Shown here: positions 37,563 to 51,710 of the stretch, in pieces
How the letters are laid out: the number at the start of each line of letters is the position of its first letter
Numbering within the stretch: position 1 is the stretch's first letter
Assembly (NCBI RefSeq): GCF_036324505.1
Contig: NC_086362.1
Location: 11,901,043-11,965,042, forward strand
Length of the DNA: 64,000 nucleotides
Direction: 5' to 3'
Origin: Eleginops maclovinus
Taxonomy: Eukaryota; Chordata; Actinopteri; Perciformes; Eleginopidae
The notes under the pieces: model-generated
Database searches by the model: none
What the model was told of the DNA's origin: nothing
What the model saw: the letters and a program-made list of their open reading frames with translations, nothing else
Position numbers and translations under genes: made by a program

Positions 37563-40500
37563 GTAGGTCACCGTAACACATGGTGGTTGTCCCTGCTAAC
37601 CTTCCCCTTTCCATTCCTTGTCTCGTCATCGTCACTCTGTGTGCACCTAGAAGGACGGTTTGACATTTTGACCATTTGTTTTTTCCATTTTTGATAGTTG
37701 GTTTCGGAAAAGCTTCTTAATTTGTACCTCAGTTATGTCATATTTGTTCTGTATGATAAAGCAAGCTAGCTGCCCATTTATTTACTTGAGAAATGCCAAC
37801 AGTATGATATTCAAAAGCTATTTCAGTGAGAAAACTGAGGTACAATGCAGAAACTTCTCCTCGACTAATAAAGTGCTTGCTGCAGGAAAATATAACTAAA
37901 AGTAAAACTCTCCCTCTGTGGGGCTTCTCCCTGCAGTCATTTCTCCTCCATATTATTTGACCCCTTGTACCATCCCTTCTCCTTGCAATCACCAACTTCC
38001 CTCTGTGCCCTGTGAAGCCCCATAGCAACTCCTCCTGTTTAAAAGCTCCATCTCTAACAGTAGCTATGGCCCTGACCCTGTGCTTCGACCCACTAACCTG
38101 TCTCGAGAAGCTTTAAGGTGGCATAACTCCTGTTTCGCTCCTCCTAATAGTTCAGGCCTCGCCCTTTTTTTGGTGGAATTAGCTGAGGAGCTGGATAGCT
38201 CTACTTCTGCCCAGCAGCGGTGCTTAGAGAAGATAGGAATCCTTGCATAGGTAATTACAGTCAAGTTAAAAGTAGAGGGGGGTATCACAAAGTCTTGAAG
38301 GCAATCTTAGCAGGGAAAGGTCATTGAAATTGTAGAGCAGGGTTTGTAAGAGGGATAGTTCCAGAGAGAGGGCAAATACATTCCTTCTAATACATGGATT
38401 CAGGAGTGCAGACCATTTGACTTATTCAAATGTCATTGCGATGAGTATTAGTGCTCTGGGGAAGTTAGGTATGACCTTCCAGCTTAAAAGATACTTTAAG
38501 TCTGTGCTGAGCCTTTGAAGGAACAAACTCTTAAAGCTGAACCGGGAGGAGACGGACAGAGGTGCACCCTGGTTTATGGTAGGTTAAGCCACCATAGAGA
38601 CAGGAAGGGGCGGGGCGGAGGTAGCCAATCCTTTCTTCTTCTACCTCCCTTTCTCTCACTTCTCTTTCTACCTCTCTCATTTTCATCTACTCCCCACCTG
38701 GCCAACACTCAGAAGATGGAACTTTTCATCCCTTCAATGGCCTTTATGTCTGCGGCCCTTGGATCAAACAGTCAGAGAGACCGGGTCACAGCTGAAGTTC
38801 TCCAAAGTTGCATTAACACTGTCCACAGGGCCACAACTTGACCTGCTATCATTCCCCATGCACAAACCTACGTCAAATCCATAACAGCACATGCTCATAT
38901 AATGGAACCACATTCTCAATTCTCTGTTATCAATTGGCCTTAACAGTTAGAACATGTTTAACAGTTGACGGACATTAGAGTTCTGCTTAGGACTTTCTTT
39001 GATTTTTTCGTGGGAATTAATTACCAGCTAAAGTCACACAAAATCCTTAATATCTGTCAAGACTTTAATCCTTGTTAGACTGATTAAAGCCCTGCTAGTT
39101 ATTCACTATCAAAGACAATAAAGGTAGATTAAGCCCTAATGCTATTTATTAGTGATGGATAATGACCATAACGAGCTTAATGTTTCTCCCTAACATTTCT
39201 TAGGCAGTTCATTGTTTTTGCACTCTGTCGATCATTTTATTAATTGATTGACATTTTTCTGAAATATTGCACACATGCTGCTTCCCACTGCTGCTTACAA
39301 ACACATGTGGCCCGTAAACACAGTTCAAAGAAATGTGTTTTCTATAACCCCCAACTCTCTACAGCGTGACGCCGGTCCCTGGCTGTTTGTGTCCACTATT
39401 CTGTAGCGGTTGACAGCTCGAGACCACAACCCAACCACACTGCCACATGCACACTCAGTTTACCGACACTAGATGGGGCTGAACATCAATGAATTCATTT
39501 TAAAATATGGTAATCTATGGGAATCATGATTTCATACTTTAAATGTCCCTGTAAACTGGGACCTGTCCCTTAAGGTCATGGATCCCTGCTGTAGGGTACT
39601 TAACCATAGCATATAGCTACTGACAATCTGCTTTACCCAGTGTCTTTTACTTGAAGGACAACACTTTTATCTAACACTCTATTCTGACACCACAGCTTGT
39701 AAAATCATAACACCCTTCACAGTGCTTTTGTCGCACCACTTGTAGCAAAGAGTAAAGTGGCAGCCCTATCTGTTGCGCAGTGTGTGCACCAGGCGTGAGG
39801 TGGCTGGGATGTGCAGATCACCCTTTCTTGTCATTTACACTGTTGGGTTTCTCATGCTCCAAAGTGCTGCAGAAGGCAAGTGAAACTCAAATTGCTGGGA
39901 AAGATTGCTAATGGTCAAGGTGCAAGACGTTGTGTCGGCTCTAGTAAGTGCACATCAGATGCAAGGGAAAGTTATTTGCATACACTGAGCAAAATGGATT
40001 CACACACTTTTTTTTGCAATCCTCTTCAACAATGCAACCAAATGAAGTTGTGTAGTCATATAGACCAAACATGTTGTGCAATGGAAACTATATGCTCTAT
40101 CTGAGTTTGTGTTATACACTTAATACTTTATCTTTAGTTGTTATGCTTGACGAAGACAGTAATACATTGACAGAAACGACATACAGGTTTGCCAGATGGT
40201 ACGTAAAATATTATTTGCTCAGTATTTCAAAATATAACTTCACTCAGCTAGAATCTTATAATTCCAATACACAATTTGCAGTTTCATGTAGTCTCTGTCA
40301 TCACATATAAATGGTTTATTACATCAACAAACGGAACACTTTGCATAGTTTGTTTAGAGTGTCATCTCTATGTTGACATTGCACCATGCCCTCTAATTGT
40401 ATCGTCCCCTTGGTGCAAGTCTTGCCTTCTGCTGTGCTTTGAGGGTATCGGGTGGAGAGGAGGGGTGTATGATGGGATTGATGGAGGAAAAGGGTGATCC

Positions 40501-40666
40501 TGACTCAGAGCCTGTCCCCGGATGGTGGCCTCAGAGCAATGCTTGGTTGTCTGCAGAATGTACCTTGAAGGATGTAAAATGTCTTTTTCTCTTTTATCCT
40601 CTTTCTGTCTCTTTCTTTCTCTTTTCTTTTTATTTGATCTCACCATTTCGCTCTTTCTCCCGCCAG
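37563..40666 (+). other. nrxn2 intron, 3.1 kb, upstream of SS3 microexon
   Basis: No exon is seen. A pyrimidine-rich block at about 38630-38700 and a strong one at 40575-40665 (many CTTT/TTTC units) precede the SS3 acceptor; the latter is suited to PTB-type repression. Confidence 0.7.
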
Positions 40667-40693
40667 ATTGTATCAGGATAGACTGTAGCCTCA
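40667..40693 (+). CDS. nrxn2: nrxn2 SS3 alternative microexon, 27 nt
   Basis: The splice-site-3 cassette in LNS4; acceptor TTCTCCCGCCAG|ATTGT, donor CCTCA|GTAAGTG. With the flanking bases it reads DCIRIDCSLS before KGPETLF, matching the mammalian SS3 insert (DCIRINCNSS in neurexin-1 and -3, DCLRVGCAPS in neurexin-2), including its two Cys. Skipping it joins [12 protein letters not shown] in frame. The donor matches the consensus closely, while the exon is tiny, as expected for a neural microexon. The first in-frame reading of the exon alone contains TAG, so only phase 1 makes sense, and this agrees with both neighbours. Confidence 0.94.
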
Positions 40694-43600
40694 GTAAGTG
40701 GTTCTATCCAATTTTCTGACTAAAATGTATCTGTCTTTCTCATCTTAATTCTGTGCAGTCGCCCTTTTCTGCTTTCTCCTGACCTCATCAGGAGTGACGC
40801 CTCTCTCATTACCAACGTCACTCTTCCATATTTCTTTACCCATGAAATGGTTTATTTTTCCCATCACAGATCACTTACCCTCTTTGCCATCGTTCATTTG
40901 TCTTTTTCCTATCGCCTCATTTGTATGTCTCTCCCCTCCTCTTATTCAAGTACATGATCTAGGTCATATTTTTCTTCTTTTCATAAGCTCTGTCACTTTG
41001 ATTTCCCTTTTTCTGTCACAGTTTTAATTAATGTTTTCCTTTCGTAATTATCAGGATTTTTCCTCCTGCCATCCTTTTCGCTTGCCTGCCACACTCCGCT
41101 ATAAAATTATTTCATTGCCTCTCATCTGCTCGTAACCCATTCTATTCATTTTCCCATCAATCTTCTCCATAATTAATTCAGAAAAGGGCGACTTGACACG
41201 CCCCTGTTGGATGTTCCTATTCATATTATGCAGAGCTGAGTCTTGGCTCCACTCGGCTGCACACACAGGTGTTGCTTGTTTTCAATGTGGGACAAACAAT
41301 AGTTTTGGCCCCCAGAAGCTAATTGCTTATCCACTGAGAGTCGGCACCACATGGTGCGTGCTTGTTTTGAGAACAAGCTAATGTTTTTCTGCCCCATGCT
41401 GACAGAATGATAGCAAACTGTTATTTCTATCTTGGCCACTGACAATTGAACAACTAGCCCACAGGTAAGTGCTGCCAGCCACAGCGACATAATTGGAGAA
41501 AACCTGATGTGTGCAACAATGTTTTTGTCTATGTTTATGTTCTTCAAATTCGTGTCAGTGTTGGGGAAGACATATGGGGACTTGACTTTAATTATCCCAG
41601 TGATCATGGAGATAGCTTCACAAATCAATTCATGTGATTATCTACCCGTTAAAAACATTCTCAGAGAATATGGCCAATGTCTTTTTGAGTCATTCATCCA
41701 TCCTACGTTTGCAGTGATAAGAATCTCTTTTATGCAAGGGGTCAGTGTTTGTTTTTACTCTTTCATTAGAACATCCTAATATTTCTGGGTGGAGGTTAAA
41801 GTCAAGGAGTTCACGTTTGTTCAGTAGGAGGTGCTTCTGTAAGGTCATACACATGTGCACCTCATTTGATTGAGTCATGAATCTGCTGTATGTGCGTTAC
41901 GTCTCTGCACTTTAAAGGCACTGGACACTGTTTTTGTCAGACTTTATGGAGTGCACTCCAAAAACTTTGACAGCCCCTGCCAGGCATGGAAGTGGTATCA
42001 GTGTATGACAAATCACACCACTTATTATGTGTGGAACCACTGTCATGACACACATTCAAACAATGCTTAGAGAGGGTATGTACCCCGGGTTGACCACTAG
42101 ATGTCATACAAGCACTGGGGATAGTGTGTGATCTCCCTGCTCTCGGGAGGAGACTGAAGCAGCTTTTATTGTTTTCTTGGCTTCTACTCATTTCTCTGGA
42201 ACTGCCTTGATTTGTACTTTATTGTCAATTACCTTATATGGTGGTTGAATTCACGACATATTTGTTTGGATGTGACAAATGTTGCAGTGAGAGAATGTCA
42301 GCAGGCTTTGCAGTTCTTCCACAGACACACTCTTTCCTCATACCCCGATAATGGAAAGCCCTTTTTTTCATTGATTGTCTTTTAATTCAGCTGCTTCATT
42401 TACATATTGATGTTTTATTCACTGCTTTGGCGAAAAATATATCACACACTTTGAACACAGGATTTCTGTGGTTTTGCAGGGAATATTTTATTATATTCTT
42501 TGGCTGACTGAGCACCCTTGTACAGTAGTGCCCTGCTTCATGGTCACACAAAACATTGTAGGAAGGAACCCAAAATATGAATGTTTGAGTGTGTATAAGA
42601 CTGTGGATGAGAAGGGGGCTGAAAAAATGAGAGAGAGCAAACCAGAGTAGAGCTACAGACAACAATTTATTCAATGCCATCACATCTCACGGTCGATTCC
42701 TCCTCCAGAGACCTGCAGTAACTAAAGCCTTGAGCTCAAGAAAGGGATTTGGCTGGCTGCTCCATGCAGATAGGTTTTGTTCTAGGTAAAACACTTTAAT
42801 TGTGTAATTAAATATATATATATGCACTTTATAATTATCATGGCACAAGAGAAAATGTAACGCTAACATCAATTAAAGGCTACTGACACAATTCATCAAT
42901 AACAGTAGAGCAGGATTTCCCATCTTGATCTCAGGAAATCCTAAGAGATACAGCAAAACCAGACAATCCCTGGTACTTCAGCTTTAGCACACACATTGAT
43001 CCCACCATCCTTAACTTCAACACCTCATGTATGAGACACTCGCAAACATGAGGAACAATGGGACCAATTTATCAGATCAAGGTGTGTTATATTTGGTTGC
43101 TTTTTGGGACCCAGCAAGCTAAACTGGGTCATTAGCATTTAGCTCTCAGATAGCACTGCTTTTTCTCATGGCATTACTGCTGCTACTACTTCTAAAACTA
43201 CAGTAGTTCACCTTTTGACCTACTACTTGATATTTTTTTATTGCCGGTGCTTTGTGAAGCTTTGGAAATAAAGGATCAGCCTTGTGTTTTTAATGCACTA
43301 TATTGTGACCCTGCTCTCTCACCTTAATGCGTCTGGATATGATATGGAGCGGAGCTGTAGCCCTCAGCTGCAGTCAGGTCAAGGTGTCAGGCTGATGGTA
43401 TCTGTTTGGAAGGTGGCCTTTCAGCAGCCAGCAGCACCTTCTCTCGCAGCCAGATGAGATGAGATTTGCCATGACATGACCAGCATGTGAGGCGCGAGGA
43501 CTCCCGTCTGCTAATGTCAAACCCTTTGGCCTATAAATCTGCAAATTCTCACTCCAGACCACAATGAGATGCACATCGTGTCTCTGTGGAGAAGATCAAA

Positions 43601-46276
43601 GTAACTGTTTACATTCATTAAGTAAGCATATGGAAACAAAAACAAAAACACTGTATGTAAATCATTAGCATACAAATCACTGTTTCACTGTACAGAAATG
43701 TGAAAAGGTGAAATATGCTATTGTAATTAAATGCTACCTGACATTAACAGATGTTACCAGACAATGTAGAGTCAGGCAGTTAGCAGTGTATCTCCTTTAT
43801 GTTACATAAAGGGCACAGACCGGGGAGAGTAGCACATGTTAAAGGCTCTCTAAACCTTTTTCCTTAATCAGATTGAATCAAAACTACAGGCTTAATCATT
43901 TGTAGAGATTCATTCGATTAAAAAAAATATATATAATCTGCAATTGCTGTTAGTAAACTGTCAGTTGTTGACTGACTGCCAGCTATTTATTTTATACTCA
44001 CTGGTTATACAATTGAATCCGGCTCATCAACCTTGGTGAGCATTAACATCCCAGAGCAATTCACAGTCATGGCATTTAGATGAAATCTCTCACTTGTGTG
44101 CATACCTTGTGTGTTACAGATTCCAACATCTGTGAACACACTGTTAATGTCAAGGTAATCCTTTTCAATGTGCTACTGCAGCATGATGGTAGCAATTTGT
44201 ATTACGATGTTCTCAAATAAATGTGTTTTTTTTTACTACCTGCTCTGAAGTGGTAGGATGGGTTACTTCTGAAATTCAACCAGGGAAAGCAGTGAACAAC
44301 CATTTTACCGTCCTAGTGCAAATGGCAAGGAACCTAATGCTTTTGTGCAGACTATTATTATTAACAGTTTGCGTTTCAGAGACTCTGTTGAGCCATTGCA
44401 GCTGCTGCTCAGAATCAGAACATCGTACCGACTACCCACTTCTTTCTGTTTTTACTCCAAATAAAAAGTTCTCATTACCTTTGGTAGTCACCTTTTGAGT
44501 GCTAGAGATTTCATTCTCAGGAAATGTTGTTAGCAGTGGATTCTTTGCCACACAGCCTTACTCAAAACACAAACCTGTTGAATAAAACTAACTGATTGAG
44601 GATAACTAAGTTAGGGAAACTAAGTCACCTGGAAGCATGCAGAAAATGCTATTGATTTTCATTTAGTGGTAACTGAAGACCTCAGTCTACGTTTCCAGTG
44701 ACCTCCTCCTTAACCTATAATTGGGTAATTTCCCTGATAAATGAATTCAAGCCAACCTTTTTACCTCTTTATGTGACTATATAAATCATAAATCAGCATT
44801 GATAGCACACTAACTGTACAATGAGATGAGTACATTTCTATCCAAAGCTCCCACAGTAATCTGAACGCCCACAAACACAGATGTATGCACACATGCACTA
44901 ACAGATGCATGCATCGTATCACACGTATTGTTGGCAGAGAAATGAATCTGACATTTAGCCCCCACACACTTGGTTTATTTATGTCACTGAAGCTGCCACC
45001 CTCCTCGGTCTTAACCGCTTCTATTGAGGTTGTCAGATGTCACACTCCGCCCCTCATGTGCTTTGCACTAGCAACTCCTAAAATATGTAGCTCTGCAAAA
45101 GTGTTCACTAATATATTAAATGTGTACAGACACTGCAGGTGTCAAGGCCATTTTAATTGTAAATTGATGGTTTGTTCAGAGTCATTTGTATTGAAGTTTC
45201 TTACCATCCACCCCCTGTTCCTTCTCGCTTCTCTCCGAGCAGATGGCCTCGCTTACGTTCTCAGTGAATCACAAATATTGAATTTGAATCAGTTTCAAAT
45301 CGCTCAATTAAATCACGAGTCATCACATCCTATCCTAGCCAAATATACGTCAAAGATGGAGATGCAGTAGGTACCAGAAGCATCCTCTGCATGTACCACA
45401 TCTGACAGTTTGTGAAGTTTCAGCATATATCCAAGTTAGACTGTATAGAATGTATTTTTGCAGATGCTCTAATTACATTTTTAAAGGCAATTTATTGCTC
45501 CAACAGAGGATATCCCTATTGTATTTAATGTTCACTTTTTCCTCCAAAACCCCAGGCCAAATGTGATGCAATGAGCCAGTTATTAACATAATGCCTTGGA
45601 TCTGTGCACGCTCAGAGATGGATATATCGTTTGATATAAGTAGATTTGTATTTAAAGCAATCGTCTAGTTTAGTTTTGGACAACACACATTAATTGCACA
45701 CGCACAGTATTTAGCGAGTTTGAATAGTTAACAGTCTGTGTATTACTAGTGCACTGTTAAGCACTACTGAGAGAAAACATAACATGTAAACTGATATTTT
45801 CCAAAAATACTTATAGATGTATTCTCCATGGATTCAACTTCATTTGGTTTCCACACATCTGATCATATTTTGCACTCTACATGTTTTAATGGGAATGAAC
45901 CAAATGCCTCTTAAAATGATAAACAGAACTGACCTAATAAAGAAGTGCTTCGAGTCCTATCTGAACTTCAAAGGAATATGCAATCTGCACAGTTTCATAA
46001 CTACTGTACAGCTGGAATGGGATGTGTGAGGGTGAGTTTGTCTGGTTGTTTGTTTGTTTGTTTGGGAATGTCCATGTACAAATATGTATATGTGCACTGC
46101 TAATGTTTAAACTTTACATTGCAATGTACTCCGGCCTCTAGCTTTCTTACTATGCATAGTAATTGCCTGAGTTGACTGAGCATCTGCCAGTGTGACATCA
46201 AAGTAGAATTAGTAAGAAAGGCAGTAAAACCTTTACTGCTTGAAGTTTGTTGACATTGTATTTATGTTGTTTATTT

Positions 46277-46280
<4 letters not shown>

Positions 46281-46317
<37 letters not shown>

Positions 46318-46319
46318 TT
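46281..46319 (+). repeat. (TA)n followed by poly-T
   Basis: About 14 TA units run directly into about 11 T in intron sequence. Confidence 0.93.
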
Positions 46320-47950
46320 ATTGTGTATGTGTGTGTAACTATTAGGAACACATCTGGTCCTGTATTAGTTTTATTCATACCAGTTGGTCTTGGTTGATTT
46401 ACTAGGCAAAATGCACATCTCAAATATGAAAACAAATGCAGTTTTTTTTACTTTTGTCTGGTAAAATCGACTCCGAAGAAAGATAAATCAGCCAAAACAT
46501 TTATCTTATCACATAATTGCACTAAGGAGTGAAACAAACAATGAGAGAATTGAAGACAGGATTAGGAAAACCAGGGGTTAGCAATGCTTAACTAATGAAA
46601 AAGGATCCCAGCAAGGATGGCGCTGTGCCCGTTGTTTTCTGTTTTTCTATTTACTTCCTCCTCTCTTCCTCCTGCCTCTGCTCTCTGTGATCTCGGGACA
46701 CCTGAGGCAATCTGCTCACTAGACCTTACCCGGCCAGGAGATTGCCTCCCTGCCCTTTTTGTCTAACAAGAATTGTGCACACCAATGTTCCACTGCCTAC
46801 TTGTACTCTAGCCACAGTTTCCATTCTTTAACTTGTCGGTCGAACAAGAAAGGTGCCTTCACTGTCTTTTCACCTGGGACCTGGTCAAGCACCGGGAGCA
46901 TGTTTCAGAAGACAATGGGTTCCACTGAACGGCTCTTAGAGCATGTCAGGCAGGAGGAGAAGGAGGCTTGCCTTGTCAAAGCCTTCTGGGAATAGATTGC
47001 ACTTTTTCCCACTCTGGGAATCAGCTTTTGCAGCCAAGTGGTGGAAGCCATCTTTGCCACTAACAACTTGTGATTCACAAAGACTCAGTGGTGGCCAGTT
47101 AGTTTTCAGTTGAGAAATTCACTGGTGGAATAAGATTGAGTAACCATTAGACACCCCATGTGCTCTCCTCTTGGCCACAATTAAATCTTGTGAATTGTTC
47201 GCTATAATGCGATGCTTCTGTCCTTTCCTAGTTCTCTCTGCAATGCGTATTGCCATCATAATTGGGAGACTGATGTTTACAGTCCCTTATCTCAAATGCA
47301 CGTCTGGTGACATTTTGCCTTGTGAGACCAATGTCTTTTATAGCCTGATTAGTGTTCTATTCAGACATCCTGGTCACACTAAGACTAGTTAAAAAATATA
47401 TATATGCAATTGGCAAACACAATTGAAGAACTCATTGGGAATCTTGTAGCTTTAGTATCACGAGGAAGACTATCAATCTGCCTTTGCACAAAAATGAAGC
47501 ACTTAAAAAGACGGTAGCACACATGCTCCGTCTCTTTTTGTACTAAATCAACAAATAAGCTCAATATTGGCTTGGTGCTTGGGAGTTTATAATCACTATT
47601 TAAACAAATACAATTACAGTAAAGTACAGTTTAGTAATCAGCATAGACACTTGAGTGGAGAAGTGCAAAAGATCTTTTGTTCTATCAATAGAAGAAACAA
47701 ATCTGTCTCCACATAAGGTACAGGCTCCCTTTGCATCTATTTTTTCATGACATTATGTCAAGACACCAAAAGTTGTCGAAATTGATCATATCTCAACGAC
47801 TGCTTGGAGGACAGGACCTCTGTGTTGAATTTGAATGTGGCTGCCTCTGCGGCATAGCCCCAGTCCATGATCAGTCTGCCTCCTTTCAGCACGGTGCGGC
47901 ACAGGCGACAGGTTAGATGTGGACTCATTACAGAGACTCTAATGAGAGAA

Positions 47951-47974
47951 CCGACAGCAGCCTGGAGCTGTCGG
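47951..47974. repeat. Perfect 8-bp hairpin
   Basis: CCGACAGC and GCTGTCGG form a perfect inverted repeat with an 8-nt loop, in a locally GC-rich piece of intron. No known RNA family is recognised. Confidence 0.6.
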
Positions 47975-50900
47975 AACCCATACTGCCTTGCAGGACTGAT
48001 GGCCATCCCATGGGAGCGTGCCCTGCTGCCACTGCATGCTGGAATATGCAGTTCAAATCATAAATCAGCATCCCCCTGGGACCTTTTTCTAAAGAGCTGT
48101 GAGGAAAAAAAAAAATGTAGAGAGCGAAGGAAACTGATAAGAAGCTGAGGATGGAAGGCGAGCATGAAAAAAGCAAGGAGGGAGGATGCAGATGGCCGTA
48201 AGAAAAGGAACAAGGGAGTATTTGAAGCTCTAAAGGGAGCTCTAAAATTCTGGAGGACCAGCAAAATGTATGATTCATTTCCCGCTTCTCCAAATCAATC
48301 TGCTGTCCCCTCAACATTCTACCGACTCAAATATGTCTTCCTGCGGTTCTCATCTTAAATTTTAGAAGCTATCTACGGAGGTTATCTTGTCATGGATGCT
48401 AAAGCTCCCTGCTGCACAGGAGCGAGAACAGTTGGAAAGAGAAAGTGTGTGGGCCCTGATAGCAGGCAGTGAATACAAATGTCTTCATGTGAGCAAGCGC
48501 CACAAACACATTTTGCTTCAGAGGAAGGAAAGTACACACTGCCTTATCTCTGTAATTGGCACGGGGGGTCAGAGCGGCAGGCGTAGATAATCATGGCTGG
48601 GGGTCGTAATCTGCTTGCTGCTCCCCTCCCTCCTTATTTTTCTTCTCTCATCAACCCCTCCCTCACCATTACAACCACGCACACCCGCAGACAAATTTGG
48701 ACTTTTTCACAAACTGGTCACTTTTTTTTTTTGTCCTCGTTTGTGATGCAGCACTGTGTGGGATATGCTTTGGATGTGGCCTCAGGGAAGGGGTTTTTGG
48801 TGTTGTGTCAGAATGAGACGGTGTCCTCAACTGATTATCAGACCCCCACTTCAGATGCATTCACACAAATACATCAAGGAATACCTATTTTCTGATACGA
48901 CCCATACAATGGAACGAAGAGACCTACTTTACAAGGGGTATAACTTAATGGATTGAAGGTAGATACACGTCTGTTTGAATGAGGGAACCGTAGCGTGGAA
49001 GATTGATAGTCAGGAGCAACAACAACATAAGCCATGGATGGAACAGCGTCCCGATGTGGATGTCTCGTTGTATCTCTATCAGCGTTATCTGCTCATATCT
49101 TTGACTTACATCACGTCATCTTCGCTGTTAGCAGATGACTGCCATTTAGATGACATGCGTGCAGGCATTTGCACACATACACACGCACACAGCTTCTCAT
49201 CAGATCTGCAGCGATAGGTCTGTCTGTGCCCCTTTTGAGATAAAAAATATGATATCTTAAGATAGGAGCCAAACAACATTATCGTCAAGAGGTCTAATCC
49301 TGATAACTGAAGAACATTCCTGCCGTTCGCCACAGAAACCATATTAACTTCTGCAATCTTATATAACTGTTGCTGCTATCTGCCTTTGCTTTAACATACA
49401 AATAGTGCACACGACAAACTACTTTCCACAGCAGTAGAAAGGAGGTTGGCTTTCTGCTAATGGTTGGCACATGCACAATATGACTGTTTTGTAAATGATG
49501 CTGCCTGCAGTGAGTTAGTGAGGCTATAAAGTGACCAATGATATACAGAGAACTTAACCGTACATGCAAATACTGTATAATGTGTGGTGTTGGCTTTATT
49601 TAGAACGTGGCCGTTAATTAATTGTCAAGATTCAATAGGGATCATTTGATCAGGTTTCTGGATTGTCATTCTATTTGTGTTTACCATGAACATCACTATG
49701 GATTTATTTCCATTAGGAACACGTGTGATATTTAGTGAACAATAACTCCACCGTAGTGTGCACAAGAGTACACAATATATTTCTCAACTTGTTGCAATGT
49801 ATTTTATTCCCACCAGGCCTGTCCTTCTTTTGAATAGATCTAGTATACATGTCCATCCCTAGTATTACAACCGTCAAATTATCCTTAAACAACCTATTTT
49901 AACTTTGTGCCAAGCAAGCTAGACAGTCTGTGTTATTCTCAACAGATATTGTCTACTGTATACAATATGTCAAGAAGTGTCCTTTACAACACCCTATCAG
50001 CTGACACCTTTTGCAACCTTGCATAACTTTATGTTAATAAAAGATAGTCAGAGATATAGGCTAAAAATATACTGATATTGGAAACACATGCAGAATATTA
50101 GACCTATGAAATATGTATAGATACTCCAAGTTTCACAAGCCTATATCAGCAAAACTTGTCAGAAGTGAAAAGCAATTTACTTTTGCATTTCAAACAGTGC
50201 AGATATTATTTCCAGACACATTATCCAGATGCATATGTGCAGTTTATGGATACCTTAGATATGCCATGCCTATTAATGAATGTTAGCTGCATGTCGTGTA
50301 TAACTCCAAATTATCATCTCAAACGTTTGTTATCAGCAACAGCAGCAATAGCATCATACCATATTGAGAATGTGGGGCTATACACCACAACAAAACAATG
50401 CATTGGTGTGGTTATCCACCTTCCAGCCACATAAAGAGATGTCATGCTTCTTTTACATCTATTCATAATGTTAAATCATATTGGTAAAGCTTTAGTTCAA
50501 TATTGGACCCCTGATGCTTCAAAACAAGAAGCATTTGAGAAGCATGCAGAATAATATAAGGGGAGATTTGGGGTCTTACGGTGTTTGGCTTGGTTTACAA
50601 ATCCTTCTGCATAATATATTTTGATTACATGCTAAACATGTTAGAGGGTATTATGTGTCGTAAAGCTGGCAGGATATTATAGGGCGTGAACAATGCAATT
50701 TAGCTCCTCATCAGTAACCCACATCTATATCCATAATGTGGCCTGCTTCCATGCAGAATGTAAAGAGAAGGGTAGCCAAAGACAACAAGTGAGTTTACCC
50801 CTTTATACGTAGTTTTTATTTTATGTTGTTTGTGTGTGTGCAATTTCACCAGTGGGAATACACTATTAAATTAATTTCAAACATATTTATTCCAGGTCAT

Positions 50901-51544
50901 ATAATCACTTTCTGTGTATTATGTCAAGCCTTGTACAGTTTTAAGGTGTACATTGTAAGGAAAAGTGACACATATCTTATCATTTACATTAATTTTATAT
51001 ATATATATACACATTTTACAATTTCAACACCATCATTATGGTTTATTTATCAAATGTTTCCTTGCTATGCATTTATTTATTTATACATTCTGGATATGTC
51101 CACATTTTATTTTCCGTCATATTTTTGTACCTATTGTTTTTTATATAAAACACCTTTTGGAGCTATGACAGTGATTTAAAACAACACAAAAACTATGTAT
51201 TTTCTTGATATGTTTCGGTTATAAACAACTTTCTCTGCTGTGGTTGGTTTTGGAAATATAACAAGGGCAATGAGGATTTCTGTCACATCTCTAAATCCTT
51301 CTTGCTTTTCATAAAGGATATGATGCATAGCATTTTTGCACATGACGTCCTTAATCTCGCATTAACATTTCCAACGATCGTGGTTAGCATATGAGAGTGG
51401 TGGCTGGAACAGCTTTGCTGTCCTGGAGTTTAGGCCCCGCCATCCAGACAGTCGGCAGGAGTAATCAAGTGTGAAGGTTGTGAGGAGCAAACGGCCATTA
51501 ACCTCCCAAACACAGGCCGGTATCATCGCCTGCAGAGGACGAAT

Positions 51545-51710
<166 letters not shown>

